Source: Scleroderma bovista | Taxonomy: Eukaryota > Basidiomycota > Agaricomycetes > Boletales > Sclerodermataceae | Direction of reading: 5' to 3' | Assembly (NCBI GenBank): GCA_037178675.1 | Contig: JAYMGJ010000180.1 | Location: forward strand, 1 to 64,000 | DNA length: 64,000 nt | In this document: positions 1-11,348 of the stretch, piece after piece | Numbering within the stretch: position 1 is the first letter of the stretch | How the letters are laid out: each line of letters begins with the position of its first letter | Notes under the pieces: generated by a model | Database searches by the model: none | The model's input: the letters and a program-made list of their open reading frames with translations, nothing else | What the model was told of the DNA's origin: nothing | Made by a program: the position numbers and the translations under genes

Positions 1-15
1 ATGCTATCTCACCAG

Positions 16-842
16 CAATCATGCAACTGCGCATATATGCAATGTATGGACGATCCAAGAAAATACTAGCTTTGCTTCTTTTCTTCTTCATAGCGGAGGT
101 CGCATCAATTGCAGCCGTGGTCTGGCAGGCCATTGGGCCTAATAGTTCCTTCCACGGTGCGTCGGATTTCTCCATGCTCCCGTTCCTTTTCTGACCCAGG
201 ACGATTTAACGCTTCAGTGACACTACAAGGGAGCATGTTCTCTTCTGAGCAATACTGCATGTTTTCGGGCGTAAATGGAAACTTCACCTTTCTCTTCATT
301 CCGGTGGTTTGCTTCGAAATCCTCCTATTTGTTCTCGCTGCAAAAGTATACTATGTGAACATCCGGAACAGACGGATGAGCGGGATACAGGGGGAGGGGG
401 GCGCATTCATGAGGGTCCTGGCAAGAGACAGTCTTTATTACTTCTCCGCGTAAGCCTTGTCTGAACCTATTTTGTATCGTGGGCTGATGCAGTTACTCCT
501 TAGAAATCTTGTCATGTGTGCGGTCGTCATGGGTCTCTGGGAAAGCGTCGCCGTGAGTCCTTGGATAGTATGGCAATCCGATGATGGCTCATATACACTT
601 CGCAGGCCCGCTATGCAAACATATGCATACCGCTCGTTATGCTTTTCGAAATCATTGTCGGCACCCGACTCGTCATCAACTTTCGCGAGCGCTTCAGCCG
701 TCCCGATAGGACATCCGTCGTCTTGGGTTGGCAGGCGCCCGCCAGACATGACGTCCGGAGGGACACCCTACGGGTCACTGTTAGCTACGAAATCGACACA
801 ATGGTCGATGGCGAAAAATTGGAAGGAGCTGACAAGTGTTGA
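16..842 (+). CDS. DUF6533-type integral membrane protein, 3' part
   Basis: This is the C-terminal part of a multi-span membrane protein of the DUF6533 type that is expanded in Agaricomycetes; its function is unknown. Inferred exons are 16-156, 200-449, 504-552 and 606-842, and the 5' end lies outside the window. The first visible exon follows a CAG acceptor and reads MQLRIYAMYGRSKKI, the signature of the family. Hydrophobic segments follow (LALLLFFFIAEVASIAAVVW, FLFIPVVCFEILLFVLAAKV, NLVMCAVVMGLW, ICIPLVMLFEIIVGTRLV), then a short polar cytosolic tail ending at TGA. All exon phases agree. The family name is from memory; membrane topology is evident. Confidence 0.72.
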
Positions 843-1547
843 ATGCAGTGCATTTAGGACGTTCGATATCATCACGAGAGACCGCAGCCATACACATATC
901 CATTTGTTTATTAAAATGATTGATGTACTGTTACAAAAAAAACCTAATCCGCTACTGGTCTTCCTTCTATCTGATTCTATACAAAATGGGATCACGAAAG
1001 CAAATAAAAAATAACACGGATACACTGCTCTGTTAGAAAAATAACGTTGCTCACAAAGGTAATGAGTGTGAATGATTCCAATGGGCTGCCAATAATGCGA
1101 AGTTACTGATACAAAGGAGGGAATATTACCTGCCAACGAAAAAGAGCGAGATAGCGTTAGAATGGACTATAAAGGAAAGTGGTACATCCAGTCAAGACGA
1201 CGGATATTTATGAAGGAGAACAACGACAAATGAGCACAGAATGAGGGGGAACAATGTCGTACGAGCGATCACGCGAGAGGGAATAATTCGTCATTGACCT
1301 TCTTGGCACTGAACACCTGGATAGAGCGGACGAGATCCAGGTCCGCAGGGCTGTACATGCCTGGTTTAAGCGGCAAGCTTGCGGAGAGTGCGCGTTGGCG
1401 CCAAGGACCATCTGATGAATGGCGGTGTGATGTGGGCGTCTCTACTGCGGGAGAATCCAGATGGTACTCTGGGGCTTCCGCAGGCCAATGAAACCGTTTC
1501 CGTCGGAAGCTGACGAAAGAGCCGTGAGTAGGCTGCGCGATGGTGTG
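843..1547. other. intergenic stretch between convergent genes
   Basis: This is 705 bp of 3' flanking sequence between two convergent genes. It is AT-rich around 900-1130. I see no coding exon, tRNA or repeat in it. Confidence 0.6.
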
Positions 1548-3566
1548 TCATGGAATGAGTGCGTACCAGTCGTAGTCCCACAAGAGGTCATCAATCACTG
1601 ATTCAGGGACAGGGAACTTGCTAGTACCCCTGTGTACCTCGTTGATGTACTCGTGGAGCGCCGCCTTGCACCCAAGCAGGGTGTGAATATGCTTGCATGC
1701 ATGCATTTCGAGCTCGAATGCGGAAAGGGGGATGAAGGTCTGAAGGTTGACGATAAGGCCAGGGGATTGCCCAGATGGGGGTTGACGGGGTGTGACCGGA
1801 ACAATACCAAGTCGACCGGCCGCTTTGGCACTGATCGTCTCCGGTACCTGTGTAAAGCTGGAAAGGCTCTCCCCGCTGGACCGGTCACCCTTCTTGCGGT
1901 CCTTGTCCTTCTTTTCCTTCTTGCTCTTGTCCGTGGTTACCCACTGGACGAGATCCTTCCCCACCTTCTTGACGCCTCCGCTTCCGCCACTGCTGCCGCT
2001 CTCCGAGCTTCCGACAGATGCGTTGTCGGATTCCTTGTCGGAAGGTGCCAAAAAACACCAAAAGTCCTTTTCTTTGTGTAGATTGTACCGTCCAAAAACG
2101 TGCTGGAGGGCATCCTGAATGTGCTCTCTGGGGCGAGGGATGACATTGAATGTGTAGGCCAGCATGTTTTCAAAAGTTTGTTCCATGGAAGTCGAGATTT
2201 CTACTTTGGAGTTCCAGTCCTTAACAGGATCAAAGGGCACGTCCGGTGGAACGGGGTCGGGTTCGATGCAAGCGGAGAAGCGACTCTTGGTACTTTTGAA
2301 ATCATCGTCGGACTCCTCCCCGTCTGGACTGATTGGGTCCCCGGGGGATTGGGGGGTATCGTCATCGTCAAGGAACAATGTTGATCGAATTGGACGGGGG
2401 ATGATCTGTGGCGCGGGGGGCTGTTGCAGGGGCTTCTTCGAATAAGGGAAATGCATCTGGTCGTCGATGAGCTCGAGGCGGCCCCCTGGAGCTAGCACGC
2501 GGCTGACTTCAGCAAAGACGTGGACCCAACGGTCTGCAGGGATACAAAGAGAGAGGTTGGCCATGCGTACAAGGTCGAACGTCTCTTTTGGAAAGGGGAG
2601 TTTGTATTTAACACTGCCATGGAGGAACGTTAGTGGATGGCGATTTTGTGGAAGAAGGTACACACAAGTTGCCCTGTCTCCACTGAAGATTGGGTGGTAT
2701 CGCCGCATCGCTATTCAAGCGGGTTGGGTGCACGATGTCGAAGCCAATTACAAAGGAGTTCGGCCAGAAGGCAGCTGCCTCCATGGCCCAGAGACCGAGG
2801 CCACAGCCCAGGTCGAGAATGCTCCTGGGCTGGTCTTGGTCAAAGTTGAGGAACGATGGTGAATGGTTCGGATTGAGGCGACGCAGTAGCTTCTCGAAGA
2901 ACCTATCACTAGTATGGGTCAGTGCCGGTAGCGAGCGCTGTGTGGCGATGCAAGTGCTTACTTGTCGACCAAAGTGCGGTCGTATGCCTGCATATAGGGG
3001 GCATCTTGACGTGGGTATGGATGGTGTGACATTCCTCGCCGGACAGCGAAGCGATCTCGAGGCACAAAGACACTGTCTTCTGACGAGAGATTCGGGTCAT
3101 TTAGACCCGTTGGAGAGATGTCGACGTCCACGGAGTCCGACAGCGATAAGTCGCTGCCTTGGGTGGGCCGGAGGTTTACGGGCTCCGCAGAAGGCTTGAC
3201 CTTCTTCCGGAATCTGACGCTGCCAATGCCCATTTTGCGCGGCGGGGACTCTGTGAGAGTAGGTTTGGTAGCAGGGAGGGGGGGGAGGGGGGGATCTGGT
3301 TCGACAGGCTGTTTTGGATTCCTTGCTCGGGATAGGAGCCTCTTGCGACGACCGTCTGTGTGTTCGCCCATGTAGAAGTAGCCTGAGTATGTGCGAGCGA
3401 GGGAGCGGGGACGATCGGTGAAATCCAAGGAGGAGCAGAGAGGGGCAGCGTAGAAGGAGGAGCGTATGGTCGAGGAAGAGCTGCTGGATGAAGAGGGGCG
3501 AGTGCCTACTTCGGGGACGTAGCAGGAAATGGACCTGAGGGGGAAGGCAAAGGAGGCTGCGTACAT
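1548..3566 (-). CDS. SAM-dependent methyltransferase with disordered tails
   Basis: This is a class I methyltransferase; the substrate is unknown. Exons on the minus strand are 3566-2962, 2908-2666 and 2613-1548, giving 637 residues. After a Ser/Pro/Arg-rich N-terminal half comes motif I, ILDLGCGLGLWAMEA. It is followed by VIGFDIVHPTRL (acidic residue of motif II), the junction GNFVKYKLPFP, FDLVRMANLSLCIP and VLAPGGRLELIDDQ (post-I and motif IV region). After this core the protein carries about 60 acidic/proline residues, a segment (VEISTSMEQTFENMLAYTFN) probably forming the C-terminal lobe, and a Ser/Gly/Lys linker. I chose the ATG at 3566 because it is the first in frame; upstream frame extension has no ATG. 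A second in-frame ATG at 3371 is possible. Confidence 0.82.
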
Positions 3567-3993
3567 CTTGAAAGGGGGTGAGGGGGTTATTATAAAGGAG
3601 CTGGTCTCCTCAAAGCAAGGGTGGAATGGTCTTTGTCCTTGGGTGGACCACGGAGCAACAAAGGGGATGCGTGGGGGTGGCAATTCCACAGCGATTGTCT
3701 GCGGTGGACTTGGGGGGAGGACAGAAGATGAGTTGGCGACTTACTATACTGGAGCTGTGAGGTGGCAGTGGAAATCGGTGATGACGGGGCAGACGCCGAC
3801 CAATCAGCGGCTGTCTCTGGGTGGATCAGACTAGCCTGATGGCGACAAAGAGGCCCCCCGACGAGAAGCCGCCCATCCCTTGTCCTCGCCGCGCCTTTTG
3901 GAGAAAAACCAATGCGGAACAAGGCACACCTCTATTTAAACATGCATGTAGCGATAATATAATGACTATTAACGATGGGCGTACTACTCCCAT
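3567..3993. other. intergenic, upstream of the methyltransferase
   Basis: This 427 bp lies between the methyltransferase start and the end of the SF3b5 gene, both on the minus strand. It presumably holds the methyltransferase promoter. No convincing coding exon is seen. Confidence 0.5.
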
Positions 3994-4519
3994 TTAGTCA
4001 TCGTCCTTGCGTGGGGGAGGACCGCACGGCTGAAGCATACGCTATACTCATCGCATGAGCGTTCCACACAAGCGCCACATGCCAGACATGGAAGGTACCT
4101 CTGTCATCTCAAACTTGACTCGCCCAATAGCCTCTCCGTCCGCAACCGCAAGATAGGAGAGCAACGGAGGATGGCCAACAATCGACGAGAGCGCGTCACG
4201 GTGTTGGTGCGTCATCCATTCACTGTCGCAAGTTCATGCGCGCCTCGGGTATTAGCAAGGTGACTCACTATTTGGTCAGATCAGCATGGCCTATCCGGAC
4301 AATGTGAGAAACAATAAGACTGCAGCCTACAATCTGGTACACACCTGTTCCTGTATAGCGAGCGTGCACTTCATCGCTTTGTCAGTCGAAACCAGATCGA
4401 GAAACCAAAGCGACGTACAATGCTCAAGTTGTGTGTTGGCGGTATACCTGAGCTCCGAGGACTATGGTCCTTTGTGCTTGAGAACAGTCCTGACAGTCAT
4501 CCACAAAAATACTCACCAT
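3994..4519 (-). CDS. SF3B5: splicing factor 3B subunit 5 (SF3b10)
   Basis: This is a small core subunit of the SF3b part of U2 snRNP, which helps define the branch site. The gene is too fragmented for an ORF scan. Exons on the minus strand are 4519-4517 (ATG only), 4461-4448, 4376-4345, 4290-4269, 4222-4099 and 4041-3994, giving 80 residues. The decisive motifs are ARYTGTGHADLTKYEW, HQHRDALSSIVGHPPLLSYL, GRVKFEMTE and the C-terminal MLQPCGPPP, all characteristic of this highly conserved family. Exons 3 to 6 are very secure. The first two, encoding MSSEL, are inferred only from splice signals and are less certain. It is transcribed divergently from Rab escort protein, with 91 bp between the two ATGs. 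Confidence 0.88.
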
Positions 4520-4610
4520 GATGGATCGGTGAAGGAAACCACAGCGATTGCCCGAAACGATGCAGTGGAAATCACGTGACATCTAACAACCCCACCTACT
4601 CTCATTCACG

Positions 4611-6313
4611 ATGGAGAACGAATTCGATACTATCATACTCGGTACTGGCCTGGCAGAGTCCATCACTGCTGCGTGAGTGGAGTATCTGCTTGGATGGTCC
4701 TACCGGGAATTCACCTCGCACGTCCAGAGCACTTGCCAAGGCTGGCCTCAAAGTAGCCCATGTCGATCCTAACGCGTACTACGGTGCAGACGAGGCTACC
4801 TTGACATTAGACGAAGTCATCGCATGGGCAGGACGGCACTCCTCGCCAGACCACACCCATCAGAACGACGGATGTATCAGGTATGACGTAGAATTTCTGT
4901 CCGAGGTCGAGGTGTCGCACCCGAGGCAATACACGATATCTCTGTCACCCTCGGTCATTCCAGCGGTCGGTCCCTTCATCACGTCCATAATGGCGTCGGG
5001 TGTGGCCCGCTACGCGTCCTTTAAATTGCTTGGCTCCATCTCCATATATCATGACGGCCATTTCGAGAACGTACCCAGGGGCAAGGAAGACGTATTCCGA
5101 GATCAGCAAATCCCGCTGGTCGAGAAGCGCAGGTTGATGCGGTTCCTCATGTTTGCTGCTGGGGAATACGAGAGCAGCCCGGAGTTCCAGGGAAAGGAGG
5201 ATGTCCCGTTTTTGGAGTTCCTCCGTCAGTCATTCTCGTTGAGCGAAAGTGTCGCTCAGACCGTCGCGTTCGCCCTGGCATACTGCAGTGCAGCTGATGG
5301 TGAGTCGCTATCTTCTCGTTTGAATTGTCAAGTCATTGACTGCACTGTTAGAGCCAACGTCGTCCGCGTTGAGTCGTGTGCAAACCTGCTTGAGGTCAAC
5401 AGGGCGGTACGGACCCTCTCCTTTCCTCGTCAGCTATTATGGCGGATCAGGAGAGCTTGCGCAGGGATTCTGTCGAGCTGCAGCTGTCAACGGAGCAGTG
5501 TACATTCTCGGTCGGCGAATCACAAACATCGCCTTTAACGACGACGGTCACCGCTATACCCTCGAACTCGACGACTTTCCAGACCCGCTCCTCGCACCGT
5601 GCTTGCTGTCCTCATCACCACATGTTCCTGATCACCTACAACAACGCGTCGCTCCTACTCTATCTGAACCATCGCGACCCCTTCCTCGTGCTGTGGTGAG
5701 GGGGGTAGTGATTTTGGACGACGTTGTTTCACCTCCACGCGACGGCGAAGAAGAATCGCAAATGGAACGCAGTTCTGATTCTCTGATCATGGTGTTCCCT
5801 GCTGCATCAGTGGAGGGCGGCTCTCACACCTGTGCCGTGCATGTGCTCACTGTGGGACCTGGCACAATGTGTACCCCTCCCGGGAAAAGTATGTTTCATC
5901 TATCATCCAGATCTTTGGGGATAACTCATTATATTATTAATCAAGGTATCATTTATCTATCTATGCCTTTGCACGACCAAGAGAGAGGCCCCAAGGAACT
6001 CCTCGAACCCTACCTCAAAGTCATCCTCGCCACAAAGTCGCCACCCTATAACCCTCTCTTCCAAATGTATTACACACAGCACTTCCCTGCGTGCCCGCAA
6101 CAGGGTGCTCCTGTGAATTCCAATGACGAGAATCTATGGGTCGTCCCTGTGGTACCTCCTGACATCTCACATGGGGTCGATTTCGCTGCCCAGGTTGCCG
6201 AGAAGGCGTTCTGGAAGGTCGTATCGTCTGTTCGGGGGTCGGATGCGGAGTTGGATGTCAGCAATGGCTTTTGGGTAGATAGCATGCAGGGCGTTGACGA
6301 GGACTCGGATTGA
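4611..6313 (+). CDS. MRS6: Rab escort protein (Rab geranylgeranyltransferase component A)
   Basis: This is a member of the Rab escort/GDI superfamily. It binds newly made Rab GTPases and presents them to geranylgeranyltransferase II in the cytosol. Exons are 4611-4672, 4728-5299, 5352-5888 and 5946-6313, giving 512 residues. The N-terminus reads FDTIILGTGLAESITAAALA, the dinucleotide-fold motif of the family, followed by KVAHVDPNAYYG. Further conserved stretches are VARYASFKLLGSI, a segment with PFLVSYYGGSGELAQGF, and RAAAVNGAVYILGR. The last intron is a multiple of three, so the frame also stays open if it is retained. GDI proper is usually shorter, about 450 residues, and the divergent middle favours Rab escort protein over GDI. 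Confidence 0.85.
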
Positions 6314-6397
6314 TGCAGTACATACTTGTAGTCCTCAGTTGCTTGTTTGCACAATACTCCTTGTCACGTACTAAGCGCCATTACTACCGCAGTACAT

Positions 6398-6440
6398 CTA
6401 TTGACAGACTCTTGATTCTATGCATCGCGACCACGACAGC
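6398..6440 (+). repeat. upstream copy of a 43-bp leader duplication
   Basis: This segment matches 7083-7125 at 38 of 43 positions by eye, with the shared core GCATCGCGACCACGACAGC. The second copy sits directly before the C1D start codon. Weaker similarity extends about 15 bp further upstream in both copies. Confidence 0.75.
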
Positions 6441-6468
6441 GACGACGCTCGCCACCACCGCCACCACC

Positions 6469-6672
6469 ATGGACCTGGAGTATGTTTCGGAAGACGACTT
6501 TAAAGTGGGAGAACTGGACAGGGAGATTCATCAGCTCTTTCCACACATCACTCCCCAAAACGTCACCCTTCTCGCACCCCCCCTCCTCGCTGTTATTGTT
6601 AAGCTGTCGGGAGGCCGCCTGCGCGCAAATTATCTCATGATGATTGTACACAGAAATACTTCGACCACCTGA
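6469..6672 (+). CDS. short hypothetical ORF behind the duplicated leader
   Basis: This is a 67-residue open frame that begins at an ATG in the strong context CCACCATGG. It has an acidic N-terminus (MDLEYVSEDDFKVGELDREI) and a hydrophobic middle (NVTLLAPPLLAVIVKL). I recognise no family. Its support is positional: it starts 29 bp behind a copy of the sequence that precedes the C1D gene. It may be a genuine small gene, or a relic left by a promoter duplication. Nothing in its protein resembles C1D. Confidence 0.25.
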   Translation: MDLEYVSEDDFKVGELDREIHQLFPHITPQNVTLLAPPLLAVIVKLSGGRLRANYLMMIVHRNTSTT

Positions 6673-7082
6673 GTATCAATCCAAGATCTCGTCATAACGA
6701 ACGATTCAAGCGCGCACTGCACGCGATGGGGAACCATATGTAACCAATAAAATTCGGAAACCAGCTGATAGGCTGGTGCACTCGGGCGTCCGGCATCTAA
6801 ATGACCACTGGCACGTGAACAAAGTATGTTCGACGTCGACTCGTTTTGAAGACTGCGGGGATCAATCGATCACTGGTGGTCTGCATGGCGGTTGACTCGC
6901 ACTTGGAGAGGCTGCTAGTTTTACTGAACATACCCCACGTATTGTGGACATGGTCTGCGTTTGCATTCTAAATAATGTGTACTTTTTGTGTGATTCGGGT
7001 GTTGCCGCTCCAATCACCTCCATGTCGGGTTGCCCGCGGCAGCCGGCACTTCCCAAAGAACTACTAAGCACTGCAGGTATTT
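6673..7082. other. intergenic upstream of C1D
   Basis: About 410 bp without a supported gene. A TATTTATA-like element lies at about 7078-7085, roughly 55 bp before the C1D start codon. Confidence 0.45.
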
Positions 7083-7125
7083 ATATTGGCAAACTCTTAA
7101 TTCTACGCATCGCGACCACGACAGC
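7083..7125 (+). repeat. downstream copy of the 43-bp leader duplication
   Basis: This is the partner of 6398-6440. It ends 12 bp before the C1D ATG, so it is probably core promoter plus 5' leader of that gene. Confidence 0.75.
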
Positions 7126-7137
7126 CAACTACCAATC

Positions 7138-8240
7138 ATGTCGGCCGACACATCCAAGCTTCGCAAGAAAATCGCTAAACTAAACAAATCCCTCGACGAG
7201 CTCGAGTCCCAGCTCGAGCCGCTTTTTGCACAGTCCCTGGACGAAACACTGCTGGAGCTCGACACGATACAGCAAGCAAAGATGCAGGTCATCATTCCGT
7301 ATGTCGTGTATGATCTCGTGTTTGGTGGGTTGCACTCTTTCTCTCCCTCCGTGACAACTGACGCGTCTGCATCATGGAGTCTACTTGAAGACTCGAGGCG
7401 TCGACCCGATGACACACCCCGTCATCGCTGAACTCGTACGTCTTTCTTGGGAAAAAACAACTGGCATCTTCACAATGCGTCTGGCATTTGCAGGACCGCG
7501 TACGTCAATACTTTGACAAGATTCAAAAAGCCGAAGAATCGGACCAGAAACGTGAGTCAAGAAAATCGCTCTGTCATGACTCCCACTACATGCTGAAGCG
7601 CGGAAACAGGAAAAGTCGGCATAGACAAAGGAGCAGCAGGAAGATTCATCAAACATGCTATTGCACAAGCCAAGAATGTACACCTGGTGGATGAGACAGG
7701 ACAGGATGCCGACGTCTCGACCGCTGGTCCCAGTAATACTAATACCGTCCCGGTCAAGGTGACTGCAAAAATGCTCGAACGGGCCGAGTACGAGAAGAAT
7801 TTGAAGGAGACGGCCGATGAAGAGGAGGAGGATCTAGAGGTCTTTGGCGAGAACGTCGAAGAAGACTACCCTATGGATGACACAGATGAGCTTCCGGCAG
7901 AGATTCCTTCAGATGTACGATCTGCGGATAAAGGTAAGGAAGAGGAAGAACCTGGTCGAGTAGACGAAGAGCAGGTCGGTTCACGCCGCAAACGACCACG
8001 CGTGGACCCTTTCGCTGGTATGTACACCTACTGCCCTGTTTTACTCTTTTTGCCGATTCATGTTTCACTCCAGGCTACGACGATAGATCGCCCCTGCAGC
8101 CCGCAGTTGCCCGTGCCAAGTCGAAACCTGCGTTGGCTGAAACCCATTCCGGACGCAGCACGCCAGCTTCATCAGCCCCTGATGAACCCCAGTCGTCAAA
8201 GTCGTCCAAGAAAAAATCCAAGCGTAAGGCCAAAAATTAA
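7138..8240 (+). CDS. LRP1: C1D/Lrp1 (Rrp47) family nuclear exosome cofactor
   Basis: This protein belongs to the Sas10/Utp3/C1D family. Its yeast member Lrp1/Rrp47 partners the exosome nuclease Rrp6 in 3' processing of rRNA and snoRNA in the nucleus. Exons are 7138-7324, 7380-7435, 7494-7551, 7610-8017 and 8074-8240, giving 291 residues. The N-terminal coiled region (KLRKKIAKLNKSLDELESQL) is followed by the family hallmark PYVVYDLVFVYLKTRGVDP and HPVIAELDRVRQYFDKI, and then RKVGIDKGAAGRFIKHA. The C-terminal half is acidic and then strongly basic, ending KKKSKRKAKN, which suits RNA binding and nuclear targeting. The gene converges on the F-box gene, with 150 bp between the stops. Confidence 0.87.
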
Positions 8241-8390
8241 TAATAAACACTGGCATCCCTTTATACCTTGTATACGATCTCATGATACATTTAATTTCTC
8301 TTGGGATACAAGGATGATAAAACAGAAACACAGGATAGAAAGGTAAAGCATCACAATACGATAAAGGAAGAAAGAAGCAATACAAACAGT

Positions 8391-11348
8391 TCACATCACT
8401 ATGCATCCTTCGCGATCGCTATCGTCCATACCGGGAGTGTTATTTCCCGAAGATCTCCTGCTCGGAGACCACCACTTCATCTTACCTGCCCCCTTCGCTT
8501 CCTCGAGCTCGCTCACCTGCTCCGACCCATTGCTCTTGGCCTTCTTCGTTAACTTTCGTCTTCGCTCCCTCGCTGCCCGTACTGCGTCGACCGTCTGCCA
8601 GTTATAAAATGACTTGAGGACGACCCTGTCCTCGTCGCACTCGTCTTGTCCGACCTTGAGATCCTCGCTATCTCGTCCATCCAAGTATGCTAATTTGCGC
8701 GCCTCCCATGATCTCCACCCTTTCCGTGGGCGCGTATGGGCCGTGACATCTTTCACGACAGTCTCGCCAACCAAGCGACAGTCCACCGCGACCAGGCCCG
8801 CGTTCTTGGTGTTCCGCTCGCGAGCTATGCGAATGAACTCTTTGACGGTCGACCCGGAGATGTGTGTGCTATCGGCCTCGAGGACGCGCAGCCTGGGGCA
8901 GCCCCGGATGAGAACAGTAAAGGCCTCGTTGGTCAGCCTGCCCGCATACGAGACGACGAGGTGCTCCAGCGCCTGGCCTGTCTGCTGCGGCGCGGTGTCT
9001 TCTTCTCCATCATCGGCCGGCGTGAGTGCGAAGAGGACGGCGTCAGTGATGGACGGCGTATCTTCGAGATCCAGCCTGCGAAGAAGTGGTGTCGTCCTTA
9101 AGAGTCTCAGCAGCCCGTCATCGTGGAGCTCCCCACCAATTCCAGCGAGCTCCAAGAACTCGAGGCGGGGGAGTGCATGCGCAAGGTTCGAACATGCAAT
9201 ATCGGTCAGCAGAGTGCAGTATGACAGCGAGAGATGTCTCAATGATGTCATGCGTCGGATGTATCGGCGCGATTCCCTCACATCTAAGCCCGCCTCGCGA
9301 GCAGTCAGGGAGACAGTAGCCGTTGCGTTCTCGTCTTCCTTGCTACAGGACACGAAGGCGGCCAACGCAGAGTTGTGTAGGCTCCGGCAGTAACTAAGGT
9401 CGAGCACTTCTAGGTCAGGGGCCACTTTCCCTAGTATGGCAAGTACATCGTCAGAGATGTCTTGGAGACCGGACAGCCTGAGGTCTTTCAATGCAAGACG
9501 AGCACCCCGTGCCAGCACGGCTGCCCCGAATGCACGTACGCCTTCCCCGTCGATGTTGACACAGTGACTCATGTTCAGAGACGTCAGGTGTTCACATAAG
9601 GCAAGGACGTCCAGGGTCGCGTTAGACACCGCCTTGAGCCCCTTGACGCACAAACTGCGCAAGAAGGGAGACCTGATTAAGAGGCCATGGAGCGACGGTG
9701 TGGTCAGATTCGAACAGCCTTGCAAATTGATTGACGTCAGCTGAGTATACGTAAAGTTGAGTGTGGGTGCGGATCGCACACAGAGACTGCTGGACATGGA
9801 GACAAGGGTGTTCGGCGAGAGGTTAGTGTGTCCAGAGAGGTCGAGGGTCTTGACGAATGGACCAAGATTATCTGCAAGCTGCGAAAGGAAATTGGGCGGC
9901 AGCTTTGGGAATGCGCGGAGGTCGACGTCCTCCCAGAGTTGGCCGTCGAACACAAGCAAGCGCCACATCTTTGACACCTAACCAGCATTCTATCCCCGCT
10001 CATGTGGGAGGGAAATGATGGTGCTCACCCTACTGAACTTTACCAGCTCTCGCATGGCACGGTTCCTTCCCACCCAGCGATACTTTGAGGAAGACGCTCT
10101 GAGGCACGTCCATTTCCTGTTATGCTTGAGCTGTTCATGCTCTTCTTCGTGCAACTTAATCAGGGTCGAGAATATGTGGAGTTTTAACTCCCTCGGCAGA
10201 GCCTCGTCGAAGATGTTGGGAGCATGTGGACAAGATAGGGGTATGAACGTATTAGGCTCGAACTGGGGCACGAAATCAAAAGCCGACTTGGGAAATGGGG
10301 ACGAATACGAGCGACCCTTTCCTTTCAAGATGGGTACTGAATGATTGGCGCTGGGATCCCAGGTGATAGGCGTCTCCGAAAGGATTGCCGTGATGTCGTC
10401 GACCTCGAGCAGCGCGCTGGTCGTGGGCGCCTTCAGTGCGCCGTCCACAGCATGGCACGGAAAGGGGTAGTTTTCGTGCTCTCTGGGTAGATCGTCAGTC
10501 GACTGGTTTGTGGGGCTGTTTTCAGCCCCTGTAAGAGATGGGTCTTGAGTGTCTCCAGGTTTGTTCCTGGATAAGAGTTTACGTGCAAACTTGACAGGTG
10601 CCTTGGAAGACGAGCCGAGCTTGATTCTGATCTTAGTCATGGACTGTGCGGCGGAAGAGCGTGCAGAGCGCATCGAGAAGTTGGACTGCGATCTCCTCAG
10701 CGACGGGGGCTGGCTGGAGGGGCTGTTGTGGGCCTGGGCAGGGCTTGGGTGGGATTGATAGTATGAAGCAGCAGAGAATGACGTATGTCCTGAACCATAC
10801 GAGGAAGGGCCTGGAGATGGAGGGCTTTGGGCCGCACAGGGCCAATCAATGGTGCTGTAGTGGAGTTCTGTTGGGGAGAAGGACAAAGGGGGCAACGTGG
10901 GCGGCACGTCCCTGCCTTTTCCCTTGGCGGGCAATGAGGTAACCGGGAGGGCGCTGAGATCAGATAACGACGGAGACGGGGAGGAGCCTGCAGGGTGTCG
11001 ACGGGACAGTGAGGAGACAAGTACTTGAGACGACTCGAGCCAGAGGGATTGGGAGGAACCGGCTACAACGGTGTCCGAGGGAATGATGAAACGAGAAACG
11101 GACGGTGAATCGAATGGATCAAGACTAGGAAGAGGGGAGAGCGGCTCTACACCTTTGCCCTTGCCCGAGTCCATCGGGGTGGGTGATCGCTCTCGTGGGG
11201 GCTGACCGTGGTTGGGGGATGGATGGGTGCCAGGACTCATGGAAAGAGGCGATGGTGGGTGGGAGGTGTCTGAATCATCAGGGTTATATTCATACGGATC
11301 AAAGTGAAAGAGACTGTCGTCGTTATCGATGTCTCGCACGGGCTTCAT
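8391..11348 (-). CDS. F-box and leucine-rich-repeat protein with C-terminal CaaX box
   Basis: This is a probable substrate-recognition subunit of an SCF ubiquitin ligase. Exons on the minus strand are 11348-10029 and 9977-8391, giving 968 residues. Residues 1 to about 370 are Pro/Ser-rich and low in complexity. The F-box spans about 378-460 (ALPRELKLHIFSTLIKLHEE ... SRVSKMWRLLVFDGQLWED) and is split by the single intron. Many RNI-type repeats follow, such as LTSINLQGCSNLTTPSLHGL and LEVLDLSYCRSLHNSAL, up to about residue 780. The protein ends in CIVM, a prenylation signal. The ATG at 11348 is the first usable one; a five-codon upstream ORF starts at 11485. Confidence 0.85.

Noticed and set aside
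4286..4579. A 97-codon plus-strand frame upstream of Rab escort protein
   Set aside because: It is antisense to the SF3b5 exons, whose identity is much better supported.
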